Assembly: GCF_000004825.1 (NCBI RefSeq)
Contig: NW_008805066.1
Span: 1-64,000, forward strand
Source: Heterostelium album PN500
Lineage: Eukaryota > Evosea > Eumycetozoa > Acytosteliales > Acytosteliaceae
Direction: 5' to 3'
DNA: 64,000 nucleotides
How positions within the stretch are numbered: the stretch's first letter is position 1; each line of letters starts with the position of its first letter. The position numbers and the translations under genes were made by a program. Below, one piece after another: positions 24,903-36,342 of this stretch. Below the pieces are notes generated by a model. It ran no database searches and was not told the origin of the DNA. It was given only the letters and a program-made list of their open reading frames with translations.

Positions 24903-25382
24903 TTAACAGCTAATTTGGTTGAAGTAGAATTGGGATCCACTGAACCAGACAGTTGGTAAGATATTCATTTGAAGTTGGAATGGGTTAGAGAGAACACCCT
25001 TGCATGCACTGGTGACGACCTTTCCGTTCTTCAAAACGGTGATAGCATTTCCAAGGAATGAACCGTCGCTTTCGAATTGCAAACTGTCAGCAAGAGTAGC
25101 TCCATTGGAGTCGACAATGCTATATGTGCTGTTGTTCTCAGAGATAAACTCGACAGCAAGTGTTTGACAATTACCTGAGAAATCATGAGAGAATCTTGTC
25201 CATGATCCAGAGAAGTTTGCTATATAAATCATTTAATAATAGATAATTACACAGGTGTTACTATTTATTTTTATTTTTATTTCTAAACAATGTAAGAAAA
25301 AGATCAAATAATAATACATACGAGTAGCGTAAGCTAAAGCAACAAAAATAACAAAGATAGCGAAAATTACTGATTTGAACAT
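24903..25382 (-). CDS. Small secreted protein, two exons
   Basis: Exon 1 (25382-25322) encodes a textbook signal peptide: Met-Phe-Lys, a hydrophobic core (VIFAIFVIFVALA) and a small-residue cleavage site near residue 19. Exon 2 (25219-24903) encodes the mature part, about 105 residues, so the precursor is 125 residues. The 102-base intron has GTATGT/TATAG ends and joins in phase. The mature chain is rich in Ser, Asn, Phe and Gly, with three cysteines (CQT, ACKG, final ISC) and one N-x-S/T sequon cluster. The FSGSW start recalls the G-x-W of lipocalin-like barrels, but nothing more supports that. No named family recognised. It sits between the two-pass membrane protein and CSN2, all on the minus strand. 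Confidence 0.75.
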
Positions 25383-25945
25383 TTTAACTTATAAAGTTGA
25401 GTTTTTAATTTTTGTGATTATGAGATATTAAATAAATAAATAATTTTATATAATTTTATACAAGTAAATATTGATCGATAGAATAAAATGAACTGTAGAA
25501 ATTCTTTCGTTTTAAATAAAAAAAATCTTGATTAAATTTGGAAATTCGAATTTTCTTTTTCTTTTTTCTTTTCAAAAAAGGGCACACAACCTGTTTTTTT
25601 ATTTCAGGGAGCAAGAAACTGTCAAAAAAAAAAAAAAAAAAAAAAAAGTAATGTTTAATATAAATAGGTTGACCAGTGTTGTTTAAAATATAGATGTGCT
25701 GTTTTCCTTAAGATTAATTACATCTAAATACAATACTTTTCTTACTTTTATTTTATGATAAACTGGTAGAATAATAAATTAATGATTAAAAAAAGTCTTT
25801 TTTATCAATATTATTATTACATTACATTTATGAAAGATTTTATTTATTTATCATTTTTTTAATGTTGATTTTGATATTGTTGTTGTTGTTGTTATGTATG
25901 TTTGATAATGACATTTTGTTTTTTTTTTTTTTGTGACTATATGAT
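25383..25945. other. Intergenic, AT-rich
   Basis: About 560 bases between CSN2's stop and the secreted-protein start; includes a poly(A) run of about 24 at 25625-25647 and a TTG triplet run near 25875. No gene recognised. Confidence 0.55.
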
Positions 25946-27724
25946 TTATGATACTAATTTACTGGCAATGGTGTTATTGAGTGAACCGATTTGAGTTGCC
26001 CACTTATGAATGGATCTGTATTTCCAGTAGCTTGCAGACTTGGCAGTGTCGAGTTCGAGTTGTTGATTGACTTGGTCGATGGAACCACGAATCTTGTTGT
26101 CGAGGATCAACGATACCAAAAGCGATTCGACTTCGTTCGATGGAATATTCAACTCCTTCGAGATGAATGGAATTCTGATTCTGGTGTATGGCTCTAACAA
26201 CTTTAACAATACTTGAGTACGGATATTCTTTAGCAAATCTTCAATATACATTCTGATGAATTGATCATCCATAATAGTCTTACGATTATCTAGATGATTA
26301 TGATTTCGATTAGATAAAGTAAGTATATGTGTAAAATAGATAGATAGATAGATAGTTTGTTAGTTACCTCTTAAAATCTTTTCAAAAGCATGGATATCGT
26401 TTCTTTCATAGGCAGCTACGAGGTTGGTCATGGCAAGAATGTCGGGGTCGTTCTTGTATGGCTTGGCCTCGGTGGAATCGAATGGATTGATCGATGACAA
26501 CATCAGCATGTTGGCCAAAACCAAGTATTTAAGACATTGGATTCTACGTGGATTACCGGCTTCATCGTAGTTTTTGAATGCCTCGAAAAAGTCAGAGTGT
26601 GCCTTCTCCCACTCTTTCTCTGCCATGTGCATCTTACCACCACACTCTCTAATGATACCCATAATTCTTGGATGTGGAATAGCTGATTTAATCTGATTGC
26701 CAAAAAGTATTTAAATAAAGTGTTAATATCAATCAATCCTTTTGTCATTTCTTAATCAAAGTTGCTATAACAAACATTACCTCTAATGCCTTTTTATATA
26801 ATTCTTTCAATTTCTTATTGTTCTTTGTGGCAGTGTACATTTGAATTTCAAGGGCGTAGATATCGACCAATTGCGAACCTTTCTTTTGATCGTCGGAACC
26901 ATCCTCCAACTCACATGATTTATGTAACTCTCTGAGAATCTTTGCCAAACGTGCATACTCTTCCTTCTCAAACAATAACTTTGATAACTTTAAATTGGTT
27001 CTGAACCAAACTCTCTATTATATATAGATGCAAACAAATAGTAAAATATTAGTTGTTATTACTTATTAATTGCTGCTATTGATTGATTGATTGATTGGTC
27101 GATTGATTGATTTTGATCGCGCTAATTACCTCATTCTTTGCTTCTAATAATGACTTTAATGTTAGATCATAGACTTGTTGAACAAGATCCAAATCCATCT
27201 TTGAGTTTGATGAGATGAGATCGAGAATTGAGTTGATACCTCTCTCACTGTTGTTACTGGTAACAGCAGACTTTGTATAGGTGAGCAACTGCTTATACTT
27301 TTCAATCATCTTATCATATTTCTCTATTTGGAAGTTTAACTTTGTTATTCTTTTTAAGTGCTTTAAAACCCCTTTATAATAATAGCAATAATAATAATAA
27401 TAATAATAACAATATTAATATTGATTAATAATTTGATTATTTTTGTTTTTTAATAAATGATGATTGTTTAAATTAAAACAATCTATCTATATATCTAGTT
27501 AATTCTACAACATACCATTCTGATTTTTCACCTTTTTCAAACTCTACCACTTTCTCATAGGATGCGATAGCCTCTGGTATTGAATCTTCGATCAAACCCT
27601 TTGAATTGTAATATTGATTCTCAATTTCTACTTCTTCTTCCTCTTCGTCGTTTCCATCACCCTGATCGTCATCGTCATCAAAGTATTCATCATCGTCATA
27701 CATCATATCATCATCGTCAGACAT
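25946..27724 (-). CDS. csn2: COP9 signalosome subunit 2, five exons, with an apparent frameshift
   Basis: Exons 27724-27516, 27371-27130, 27014-26781, 26692-26368 and 26289-25946. The protein, about 450 residues, matches CSN2/Trip15 throughout: an acidic Asp/Glu start, then ENQYYNSKG, the helical repeats [13 protein letters not shown] and [46 protein letters not shown], and a C-terminal PCI domain with [15 protein letters not shown] and [13 protein letters not shown]2 anchors the signalosome that removes Nedd8 from cullins. Exon 2 begins in the phase giving W-G-F-K-A-L-K-K, exactly as conserved in CSN2. The conserved continuation R-I-T-K-L-N-F-Q is one base out of frame after the A5 run at about 27350-27354. 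Total coding length is one base over a multiple of three. One extra A in the sequence is the simplest reading. Divergently arranged with COX19. Confidence 0.93.
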
Positions 27725-28469
27725 CTTTCTATTGCTTTTCTTTGTTTGTTAATTAACTAAACTAAATTAAATCTATTAATAACTAACTAAATTAACTAAC
27801 TAACTAATTAATTAAATAATATAACAACAACAACTTTGTGTGGAGATCACTCTTTATTTCAAATATGGAAATTAATAATATTGATAATAAATTGAACAAC
27901 AATCAAAAAAAAAATAAAAATTTTAAAATTAAAAAAATTAAAAATAAAAAAAATATATTTATTAATATTGAGAAATATTTTGGAGAAAAAAAAAACTTTT
28001 AGTTCCAATAAATATTTGTAACTTCAAAACAACCATTTGTTTTCCCTCCTTTGGATTGAATCAGTACTATTATCTCTAAGATACTATGATATGTATCTTA
28101 TTACTAACACCAAATACAATGATGATGTATCAAAATATTTTTAAGTGTGTGTTTTTTTTTTGATCAAAAAAAAAATCGAAATGATGATTGTGTTTATTTA
28201 GTTAATGTCTTGTTATAATTAATATCTTATTTCTTTCAAAAAAAGAATTTATAAAATGATCTTTTTTAAAATAAAAAAGGTGACAAATCATTTGTTAGTT
28301 GTTGTTTTTCTATTTTTTTTTAAAAAAATAAAATTAAAAACATCTATTTTTTTGCATATTTTTTTTCTATTACATTCATTCTTTGTCGCATATAGATACT
28401 TATTTTATCTATACCTATATATATTGATATATTTCATTAATATATTTATAAACCTATAAACATTGAGAA
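27725..28469. other. Divergent promoter region, csn2 / cox19
   Basis: About 745 bases between two divergent housekeeping genes, so probably both promoters. Poly(A) at 27900-27960 and poly(T) near 28145 and 28310-28370 dominate; the T-rich block just upstream of COX19 is typical of dictyostelid promoters. Confidence 0.6.
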
Positions 28470-28881
28470 ATGAATTTCGCACACAACTCTGCAATGAAAG
28501 CACCAACACCACCCGATAAGGGTAGTTTCCCTTTGGATCACGATAAAGAATGTACAGAGCCGATGAATGCATATTTGAAATGTCTGGCAGAGAATAAGAA
28601 TCAATCTAGACAATGCGCAGAGTTATCAAAGTTTTATTTACAATGTAGAATGGATAAGTATGTATACATATAGATCTAGAGAATCGATTGTTTGTTTAGT
28701 TCTGACATATATCATTTGCGCATCTTAAAAATAATATTAAAACAACAGAGGTTTAATGGCAAGAGAAGAAATCGAAAATTTTGGTTACGAAGAAATTCAA
28801 AAGAGTAAAATTGTTGAACCACCTCAAAACTCAAGAGAACCAATCATTGCCGGACTAAGGAGATCAAACAATAACAAATAA
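28470..28881 (+). CDS. cox19: COX19-like mitochondrial copper chaperone, two exons
   Basis: Exons 28470-28657 and 28749-28881 give 106 residues; GTATGT/ACAG intron, in phase. The twin C-x9-C motif is complete: Cys-x9-Cys at about residues 28-38 (CTEPMNAYLKC) and again at about 49-59 (CAELSKFYLQC). Upstream PPDKGSFPLDH is a near-perfect match to the COX19 N-terminal signature. Family members sit in the intermembrane space via the Mia40 relay and help copper delivery during cytochrome c oxidase assembly. Length is close to the usual 90-110. The C-terminal tail (about 80-106) is basic and Asn-rich and looks lineage-specific. Confidence 0.93.
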
Positions 28882-30019
28882 ATAAATAAATAATTTTAAC
28901 TATTATACAAATAATTTAATTAACTTGAAATAATATCAAATGTTATTAATTTACTGGTAAAAAAAAAAAAGAAAAAGAAAAAAGATTTGTGTAAGATGAT
29001 GAATCTCTGTTTTGACATTGAACAGCATTTCTGTCATTTGGGGAATATTCTTTATTTGGTTTGTCTTGGCTTTAGATAAAAAAAATCAAGTGACGATTGC
29101 TAGCGACAATTAAATTAAAATTACAATTATGCATGATCATTGATTACTAAAAATCAATCACAATAAATAAATGATAAAAATAAAAATAAAGATATCAAGT
29201 AATTCACTTAAGCAGCAACACACTTTTGCAAAAAGAAATCGGTCTTTTGCAAATATTAAAAAGTTCACGCAATCAATTACTCTATCAACACTTTTTGATT
29301 ACTTAAAAATGAAAAAAATCATTCAACCTCATGTTTACAACCTCAGTTCGAATCAAATCAGTGAATAAGATAGTGTGATTAGTTTTGAAAGACAAAAAGA
29401 ACCCAAAAAAACTTAAAAAAAAATCTTGTCATTTTTTTTTGATTTTTGAAGTTACTTTTTTCACTGACGATCAACGTGAAGTTGGGGTATGAAAATGAAC
29501 TTTGATTAGTTTTTTTTGTAAAAGTTTGATTAGTTAATTCTTGATAACATATCAATCGTAGGTGGGGGGAATGTTTCACTTAGTTAAATGTTATCGAATG
29601 CATTGATGCTGTGTTTTTTTTGTTTTTTTTTTTTTTTTTACTTTTGTTGATTTTATTTTTTATTTAATTCTAATTTTTTTTCTTTTCAAAAGGGTATCTT
29701 CCACACGAATAAAAAGAAAGCAGACTGGCCTCTTAGAAACATCTTCATTCAAACTTATCAACAAAACTTTCAAGTCATCAACTCCTTTATTTATCTGTTC
29801 GAGATTTATTTCTTTCCAAAACTTATAACTAAATTTATTATCTTCATTAAAATCACTCGAGATAATTTATTTTTAACAAAGTTCTAAATCTTCACTTACA
29901 AACATTTAAATTATTTATTTATCTTATTTAAAGGATTTTCCAAAAAAAACAAAACAAAATTAAACTATATTTATAAATTATTTTTTATTTATATAACAAA
30001 CTCACACACACATATAAAA
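28882..30019. other. Intergenic, upstream of smt1
   Basis: About 1.1 kb between COX19 and smt1, both on the plus strand. A long T run (29610-29640), a CT-rich patch near 29700-29790 and an A-rich leader just before the smt1 start are consistent with a strong promoter. The open frame at 29171-29368 is AT-biased and not credible as a gene. Confidence 0.55.
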
Positions 30020-31084
30020 ATGAATACTCAACAAAGAGCTATGGAAGGTGACTTGACCCGTTTGAAGGCTATCGCCCGTAAGGAAAAAGATGCCGTTGGT
30101 CGTGAGAAGATCGACGATACCTTGAAGCAATATACCAAGCTTTTCGAAGGAAAGGACGATCAATCGATCGAAGCCCGTAAGAACAACTACACCAGCATGG
30201 TCAACCAATTCTACGATTTGGCCACCGATTTCTACGAGTTTGGTTGGGGTCAATCCTTCCATTTTGCCACCCGTCACAAGTTCGAGTCATTCGAAGCCTC
30301 GATCGCCCGTCACGAAATGTACTTGGCCCATCAACTCGGATTGTTCCCAGGTATGCGTGTCCTCGATGTCGGTTGCGGTGTCGGTGGTCCACAAAGAACT
30401 ATTGCCCGTTTCTCTGGTGCCCACGTCGTCGGTTTGAACAACAACGAGTACCAAATCCAACGTGGAAAGCGTCTCAATGAACAAGCCGGTCTCTCCCACT
30501 TGACCTCCTTCATCAAGGCCGATTTCATGCACGTCCCACAACCAGATGCCTCATACGATGCCATCTACCAAGTCGAAGCCACCTGTCACGCTCCATCCAA
30601 GGTCGAGTGCTACAAGGAGATCTTCCGTCTCTTGAAGCCAGGTGCTCTCTTTGGTGGTTACGAATGGATCGTCACCAACAAGTACGACAAGAACAACGAA
30701 GAACACCGTAAGATCAAGCGTGAAATCGAACTCGGTAACGGTCTTCCAGAGTTGGAACAACCAGCCGCTATCGTCGCCGCCCTCAAGGAAGCCGGTTTCG
30801 AAGTCTTGACTGCCACCGATTTGGCTGAGACCTCTGACCTTCCATGGTACCTCCCATTGTCTGGTTCATTCTCGATCACCGGTTTCCTTCACACTGCCGT
30901 CGGTCGTTACCTCACCGGTAAGCTCTGCCAAGTTCTCGAGTGGGTCAAGATTGCCCCAGGTGGTGCTTATGATGTCAACGTTTGGTTGCAAGGTGCTGCC
31001 ATCTACTTGGTCGAAGGTGGAAGAAAGGAAATCTTCTCACCAATGTTGTTCGTTTTGGCTCGTAAACCAGAGACTGCCAACTAA
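30020..31084 (+). CDS. smt1: Sterol C-24-methyltransferase (cycloartenol type)
   Basis: Single-exon gene for 354 residues, the normal length of ERG6/SMT1. It transfers a methyl group from S-adenosylmethionine to C-24 of cycloartenol or related sterols in the endoplasmic reticulum, on the route to dictyostelid sterols. The aromatic sterol-binding box [12 protein letters not shown] is at residues 72-83, the SAM-binding motif LDVGCGVGG at 115-123, and the EATCHAP sterol motif follows at about 193-199. C-terminal SMT domain intact. Codon use is strikingly biased to C-ending codons (GCC, GTC, ACC, CGT), unlike neighbours, which indicates high expression. An in-frame ATG at 30020 follows an A-rich leader. 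Convergent with the Tra2-like gene. Confidence 0.97.
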   Translation: MNTQQRAMEGDLTRLKAIARKEKDAVGREKIDDTLKQYTKLFEGKDDQSIEARKNNYTSMVNQFYDLATDFYEFGWGQSFHFATRHKFESFEASIARHEMYLAHQLGLFPGMRVLDVGCGVGGPQRTIARFSGAHVVGLNNNEYQIQRGKRLNEQAGLSHLTSFIKADFMHVPQPDASYDAIYQVEATCHAPSKVECYKEIFRLLKPGALFGGYEWIVTNKYDKNNEEHRKIKREIELGNGLPELEQPAAIVAALKEAGFEVLTATDLAETSDLPWYLPLSGSFSITGFLHTAVGRYLTGKLCQVLEWVKIAPGGAYDVNVWLQGAAIYLVEGGRKEIFSPMLFVLARKPETAN

Positions 31085-31593
31085 ACATCATATTGTTAAA
31101 TATTTTCTTTTTCTTTTTGTCACAATAATAAATTACCACCTTATTTAAAAAATCTTTTTAAAAAAAAACAAACAATATTTATTGTCATTCAATCTATTAT
31201 TCAAGAGTGTTAAGATCATTTTCATATCTTATACCAAAAATCTGGTTTTCAAAATAAAGTTCATTCTTTTGCTCAACTTTTTTGCTTCAAAATAAATTTT
31301 CAAAGAGGAAGGTAGTAGTTTTAAATATTTGATTCTTGATCTATTTGATTTAGTGTTTGAAAAATTGTATTTGAAGAGTTATATCCTAGGATAGTTTTAC
31401 AACTACTTGATTGATACTCTAAGGAGCATATTATAACATAGTTGATTTGAGTGTTTGGAATGATGATAATCTGGTATTTGTAGTTGTTGGATTATATATA
31501 TGATTTATCTGTAGGTAATTAATTTGATAGTTAAATTAAATGGTTGGTTAGATATTAATGTTATGTAAATAGTAAAAAAAGATAATTATAAAC
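31085..31593. other. Convergent intergenic region, smt1 / Tra2-like gene
   Basis: About 510 bases. If the GTGAGT at the end of the Tra2-like frame is used as a donor, a small terminal exon could lie here on the minus strand: acceptor-like sites are CTACAG near 31513 and TACCAG near 31473. Otherwise it holds only the two 3' ends. Confidence 0.45.
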
Positions 31594-32953
31594 TCACCTA
31601 GAACTATAGTCATTTAATCTGCTATCACTGTAGGAACTACTTCTTGGTGCATCATCGTAGTCTCTTCTTCCACTGTCGTAAGACTTGTCATCACGATAGG
31701 ACGAAGAAGTTGATGAGTATTTATCATCACGGTAAGAGGAGGAGGAAGAGGAAGATGATGAATATTTATCGTTGTTATATCTTCTGCTGCTACTGTATTG
31801 GTCATCACTTCCATTGCCATAGCTACTGCTGCTCATTGAGTATCCTCTGTCTCTGTCTCTTCCGGTCTCTCTGTTTCTCTCTCTATCTCGGTCACCGTCA
31901 CGATAGGATCTGCTACTTCCATATCCTCTGTCTCTATCTCTGCCACTATCTCTGTCACGATCTCTATCTCTGTCTCTATTATCATATCGGTCATAGTCAC
32001 GATCTCTGTCTCTGTCTCTTCCAGAGTAGGGTGAGAATCTATAGAGTGTTAATAGAGAATTGTGTTAGTTGCTATCATACATGTTTTGTTTTTCAAGCTG
32101 AGTTGATTGTTGTAATGTAAACTTTACCTGCTTTCACCATGGTACTTTCCAGGAGTAGGATCATGTGCCCGTTCCGAAGCAGAGTAATCGGTCCTGATCA
32201 TTTTGCCATCGAGCTCCAAATTCTGGCACTCAACTTTAGCTTTTATGGCGTGGTCTTTTTCATAAAAATATACAAAGGCAAAGCATTTGGAGCGTTGTGT
32301 CTTCCTGTCCATAATTAAGCTAACCTTTTCCACATCACCGAATCTTTGGAATTCCTTGATAAGATCTTCTCTTCTGGTTTGTGGACTCAATCCAAATACA
32401 CCCAACACTCTTCCAGGTGGAGCAGTCTATAATTTGTTTAATTTGATTAATCTTGTTATTACAGTTTTTTTTTTTTTTTTGCATTGAAATTTAGAAAGAA
32501 AAAAAAATGTTGTTTTTTGATTTCCATTACATTCATAAAATGATCTTGAATGATTGATTGATTATTTGATTATTCGATTATTTGATTGATTGTTTGATTG
32601 ATTGTTTGAATTGAATATAATAGAATAGAATAGATTTGATTCAATTTGATTCGATTGCATAATGAAGAATTCCAAATAAAAAAGAAACAAGAAAAATAAA
32701 AAATAGATAGATGATTGATTCTGTTTTTGTTTTTGTTTTTTGATATTACATTTGCAAGTCTGTTGTTTGTTTTATCAGGTGTGTACTCTGATCTTCTTTC
32801 TCTATCTCTGACGGGACTTCTGTTGCTAGGTGAATCGTGATATTTGACGCCATCGCCATTCGTTGACGATGCAGAGTTGTAATGACTGCCATTTGGAGTG
32901 CCACTGTTACTGTAGTATGTGGAACTTGAATTTGGTGGTGGAAGTGGGTCCAT
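31594..32953 (-). CDS. Transformer-2-like SR splicing regulator, three exons
   Basis: Exons 32953-32750, 32426-32128 and 32038-31594 join in phase to 315 residues. An N-terminal Ser/Pro/Arg region is followed by one RRM at about residues 70-150, with VLGVFGLS as RNP2 and KCFAFVYF as RNP1, and the PPGRVLGVFGL lead-in typical of Tra2. After the RRM come the Tra2-like linker HDPTPGKYHG and a long RS-type tail, first Arg/Asp/Ser dipeptides (RDRDRDRD...), then Ser/Tyr/Asp. Tra2 proteins bind exonic GA-rich enhancers and recruit spliceosome parts in the nucleus. The apparent stop TGA sits inside AG|GTGAGT, a strong donor, so the true end may be in a further exon. The divergent neighbour is the beta-galactosidase. 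Confidence 0.88.
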
Positions 32954-34389
32954 TTGTTTTTTTTTTTTTAAATTAATTAATTTTAATTTGAAAATTAAAA
33001 AACAAAGTTTTTTTTCTTAGATTTTTGTTTGTTTTTTATTTAAGATTTATATATATATATAAAAACTAATTAATTAAAAACTAAATATAAAATGAATTAT
33101 ATATGAGAATATTATATGTTAATGTGTATATAAAAAGTAAGGTAAGTAAGTTAAGCAAGTAAGGTAGGTAGGAGATAACAATTAGTTAATTAAAAATAAT
33201 AATAAATCATATATATTTATAAATATTTTCCAATTTAAAAAAAAAAATTATAAATAAAAGTTTACACACCACCAAAAACGCACACACAACTTAAGCACTA
33301 AAAACCAATAACTTGAAAAAATAATTTGAAATTATTGTTAGTGACAATAAAAAAAAACACAATTTAAATTAATTGTGACAAAGGGGTGTGTTGACTTTTA
33401 ATTAGTAATATTATTTATTTGTTGTTACTGATTTAGTTGAGTATTAAAATAAAATGATCTATTCGATTATAATTTACTAATAAAGTGTAGTATTTGTGAA
33501 TAAATTGTAATTTTAATATAGTAAAATAATTATTATATATATATATATATATATGTAATTATATAGATATTAGTATATTATATAAATAAACTAAGATAAA
33601 AGGAGAACTAAACTAAATTGACCTGCAGTTTGCTTGATGAGGTTACTGTCAAACACCTGATCACAATCTAATAATTTAATTCTTTAAAAAAAAAAATATT
33701 CAAGATGTGCAGAGATTTATCAAAAAATTATCATTCACATCATGCCAGTGGTTGTTGTCTGATTTGGGGTTTGTTTAGGAAAAGTTTGTAAAAGTAATAG
33801 GAGGTTTGGTGTTAGTTGTAATTTATTTTTCCTTTTACTTATTTTTTTTTGTTTTTTTTGTTTTTGATTTGTTGGTAGAGTGTCGACCCTCTCTCAAACA
33901 CAATCATCGTTTATTGAGGAAAGATATAACAATCACAGTGAGGAATTATTGTGATTAATTCATATGTTGTTTCACTGTGGTTTGCATAAACCTTTTGGTT
34001 TGTTTTCATCCCTCATCCAAAAATTTGATTGGAAGTTGATTTTTTTTCTTTTCAATTTATTATTTTTTTGGATTTGTTTTAGAAATGAAAATATCTTTTT
34101 TTGTACAACAAAACAAAAACTAAATTAAAAATTAAATTAATTTTTTTTGATCAAAAAATATGAAGTTTTTTTTTTTTAATAAAAAAAATTTAGAAAGTTT
34201 GCAAAAAATTATCTCCGAAAAAAATGGTTTCAATTGAAATTTAAAGTTAACTTCTTAACCACAATAATTAATGTGGCTACATTAAGATATTTTCATTTTT
34301 AAATGGGTGTTGGTGGTATTGAGCAAAAACAATACAAAAAAAATAAAATAAAATAATCAGTGTGTTTTTATTTATACTATTTATCCACA
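32954..34389. other. Divergent intergenic region, Tra2-like / beta-galactosidase
   Basis: About 1.4 kb. It includes AT microsatellites (33050, 33537-33554), GTAAG-type direct repeats at 33140-33170 and long T runs. Less AT-rich patches at 33620-33780 and 33870-34010 may be regulatory. No gene recognised. Confidence 0.5.
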
Positions 34390-36270
34390 ATGACAAATAA
34401 TAATAACAATAATATTGTAAAAGTTTTAATTGCAATTAGTTTGACTTTGATTGCTCTGACATTGGCTACGGTCAGTGCATCATCGTTCTATATTGAGGGT
34501 AACAGTTTCTTAAAGGATGGCGAGTCATTCCAGATCATATCCGGTTCTTTCCACTATTTTAGATCACATCCACTTCTTTGGCGTGATCGTCTGCAAAAGA
34601 TGAAGGCTGCTGGTTTGAACACCGTGCAGACTTACATTGCTTGGAACGTTCATCAGTCGATCGATATGCAATTCGACTTTACCACCTACAACATCACTCA
34701 GTTCTTTGAGATCGCTCAGGAGGAAGGTTTGTTGGTGGTGGTCCGTGCTGGGCCATACATCTGTGGAGAATGGGAGTACGGTGGATTCCCTGCTTTCATC
34801 GATCAAACCGTTGCTATTCGTAGTAGCGATCCTGCCTACTTGACCTATGTCACTCAATATTTCAATGTTCTGCTTCCAATGTTGAACGAACAGCTCTATA
34901 CCAACGGTGGACCAATCATCATGGTACAGGTAGAGAATGAATACGGAAGTTACGGATCGGACAAGCTCTATCTCAACACACTTTTGTCACTCTATGAAAA
35001 ATACTTTGGAACTGCTCGTGGTCAAGAATCCGGTGTCGTTTTCTACAGTACCGATGGATCCGGTGATCTCTATCTCTATGGCTCACAGATTGCGGGTGTC
35101 TACCAAACCATTGACTTTGGTCCAACCGACGACCCCGAATCCAATTTCAAAATACAAAGAAAATTTGAACCAACCGGTCCACTCATGAACTCTGAGTACT
35201 ACACTGGTTGGCTAACTCACTGGTTGGACAGTAGTCCAGCTGGTGCCGACACCAAGTCTGTCGCCGACGGATTGTCAGCCATTCTCAAGCTTGGTGCAAG
35301 TGTCAACATGTACATGTTCTACGGTGGTTCCAACTTTGGATTTATGAATGGTGCAAACAGTGGCGGTGCAAACGACTATGAAATCACAATCCAATCGTAC
35401 GACTATGATTCCCCACTCAACGAAGCCGGTGACATCACCAACAAATACTTGGCCATTCGTCAGGTCATCTCCGAAGCAACCGGCGGTAAAGTCGGACCAA
35501 TTCCAGCGAACAACACTCATATTGCATACGGAACAGTCGAGTTCACCGAAGCTGCATCACTCTTCTCCAATCTCAACATCGCTCAAAACGTGATTGCCAA
35601 CTCGGGAAAACCACTGACATTCAGTGAAGCCGGATTGGACTATGGATTCATCCTCTATGAAACGACAATCAATACCGTTTACCAATCGAATCAACTCGAT
35701 GCCATGGCAGTCAACGACCGTGCCACTTTCTATGTGAACGACATCTACCAAGGTTTCCTACAACGTACATTCAACAGCTCGATCAAAGTGGAATTCCAAG
35801 ACGGTGATACCAACACCATCAGAATTCTCTTGGAGAATCAAGGTAGAATCAACTACGGTAGTTACATGGACGACCAAAAGGGTTTGGGCGACGGTGTTAT
35901 TTCCTACTTCCAATACTTAGGTCCATGGAACAATTATTTACTTCCATTGAGATCGTTGGACGGTTTGGAGTACACTCCACTCTCACAATACAGAAATTCA
36001 TCGCAACCAACATTCTACCGTGGATATCTCAACATTGCTAGTGCCAGTGATATCGGTGAGACCTATCTATCATTCGAAGGATTGGGTAAAGGAAATCTCT
36101 GGGTCAATGGATTCGACGTAGGTCGTTACTGGAATGTTGGACCACAATACACAATGTACATACCATCGGTCTTACTCCAAGTAGGTCAAAATGAAATCGT
36201 AATTTTCGAAACATTACTCCAGAAACCAGTTCAATCTATACAATTAATTGATCAACCATTCTTTAATTAA
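34390..36270 (+). CDS. Beta-galactosidase, glycoside hydrolase family 35
   Basis: Single-exon gene for 626 residues. The first ATG of the frame is at 34390, after which a hydrophobic stretch (about 9-30, IVKVLIAISLTLIALTLATV) forms a signal peptide, so the enzyme is lysosomal or secreted. The GH35 barrel shows ISGSFHYFR, GLNTVQTYIAWNVH, GPYICGEWEYGGFP, the proton donor Glu184 in QVENEYGSYG and the nucleophile Glu269 in NSEYYTGW. The C-terminal jelly-roll domains contain LRNQG-like and GLGKGNLWVNGFDVGRYW motifs. It hydrolyses terminal beta-D-galactosides. Catalytic residues are all in place and length is normal for GLB1-type enzymes. The stop is 72 bases from the convergent FAM98 gene. The orthologue of D. 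discoideum glb1 or glb2 cannot be chosen by eye. Confidence 0.95.
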   Translation: MTNNNNNNIVKVLIAISLTLIALTLATVSASSFYIEGNSFLKDGESFQIISGSFHYFRSHPLLWRDRLQKMKAAGLNTVQTYIAWNVHQSIDMQFDFTTYNITQFFEIAQEEGLLVVVRAGPYICGEWEYGGFPAFIDQTVAIRSSDPAYLTYVTQYFNVLLPMLNEQLYTNGGPIIMVQVENEYGSYGSDKLYLNTLLSLYEKYFGTARGQESGVVFYSTDGSGDLYLYGSQIAGVYQTIDFGPTDDPESNFKIQRKFEPTGPLMNSEYYTGWLTHWLDSSPAGADTKSVADGLSAILKLGASVNMYMFYGGSNFGFMNGANSGGANDYEITIQSYDYDSPLNEAGDITNKYLAIRQVISEATGGKVGPIPANNTHIAYGTVEFTEAASLFSNLNIAQNVIANSGKPLTFSEAGLDYGFILYETTINTVYQSNQLDAMAVNDRATFYVNDIYQGFLQRTFNSSIKVEFQDGDTNTIRILLENQGRINYGSYMDDQKGLGDGVISYFQYLGPWNNYLLPLRSLDGLEYTPLSQYRNSSQPTFYRGYLNIASASDIGETYLSFEGLGKGNLWVNGFDVGRYWNVGPQYTMYIPSVLLQVGQNEIVIFETLLQKPVQSIQLIDQPFFN

Positions 36271-36342
36271 TCAAATAATAAATAATCTTATCGACTGAAA
36301 ATTAATATTAATAATTTAGTGGAATACTGCATTCCAATCATT

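Noticed and set aside
32570-32749. Extension of the Tra2-like first exon into NVISKNKNKNRIN...
   Set aside because: This is read-through into an intron; GTAATA at 32749 joins in phase to the RRM exon at 32426.
34360-34389. Upstream extension of the beta-galactosidase by ten codons
   Set aside because: It has no ATG; the first ATG at 34390 gives a proper signal peptide.
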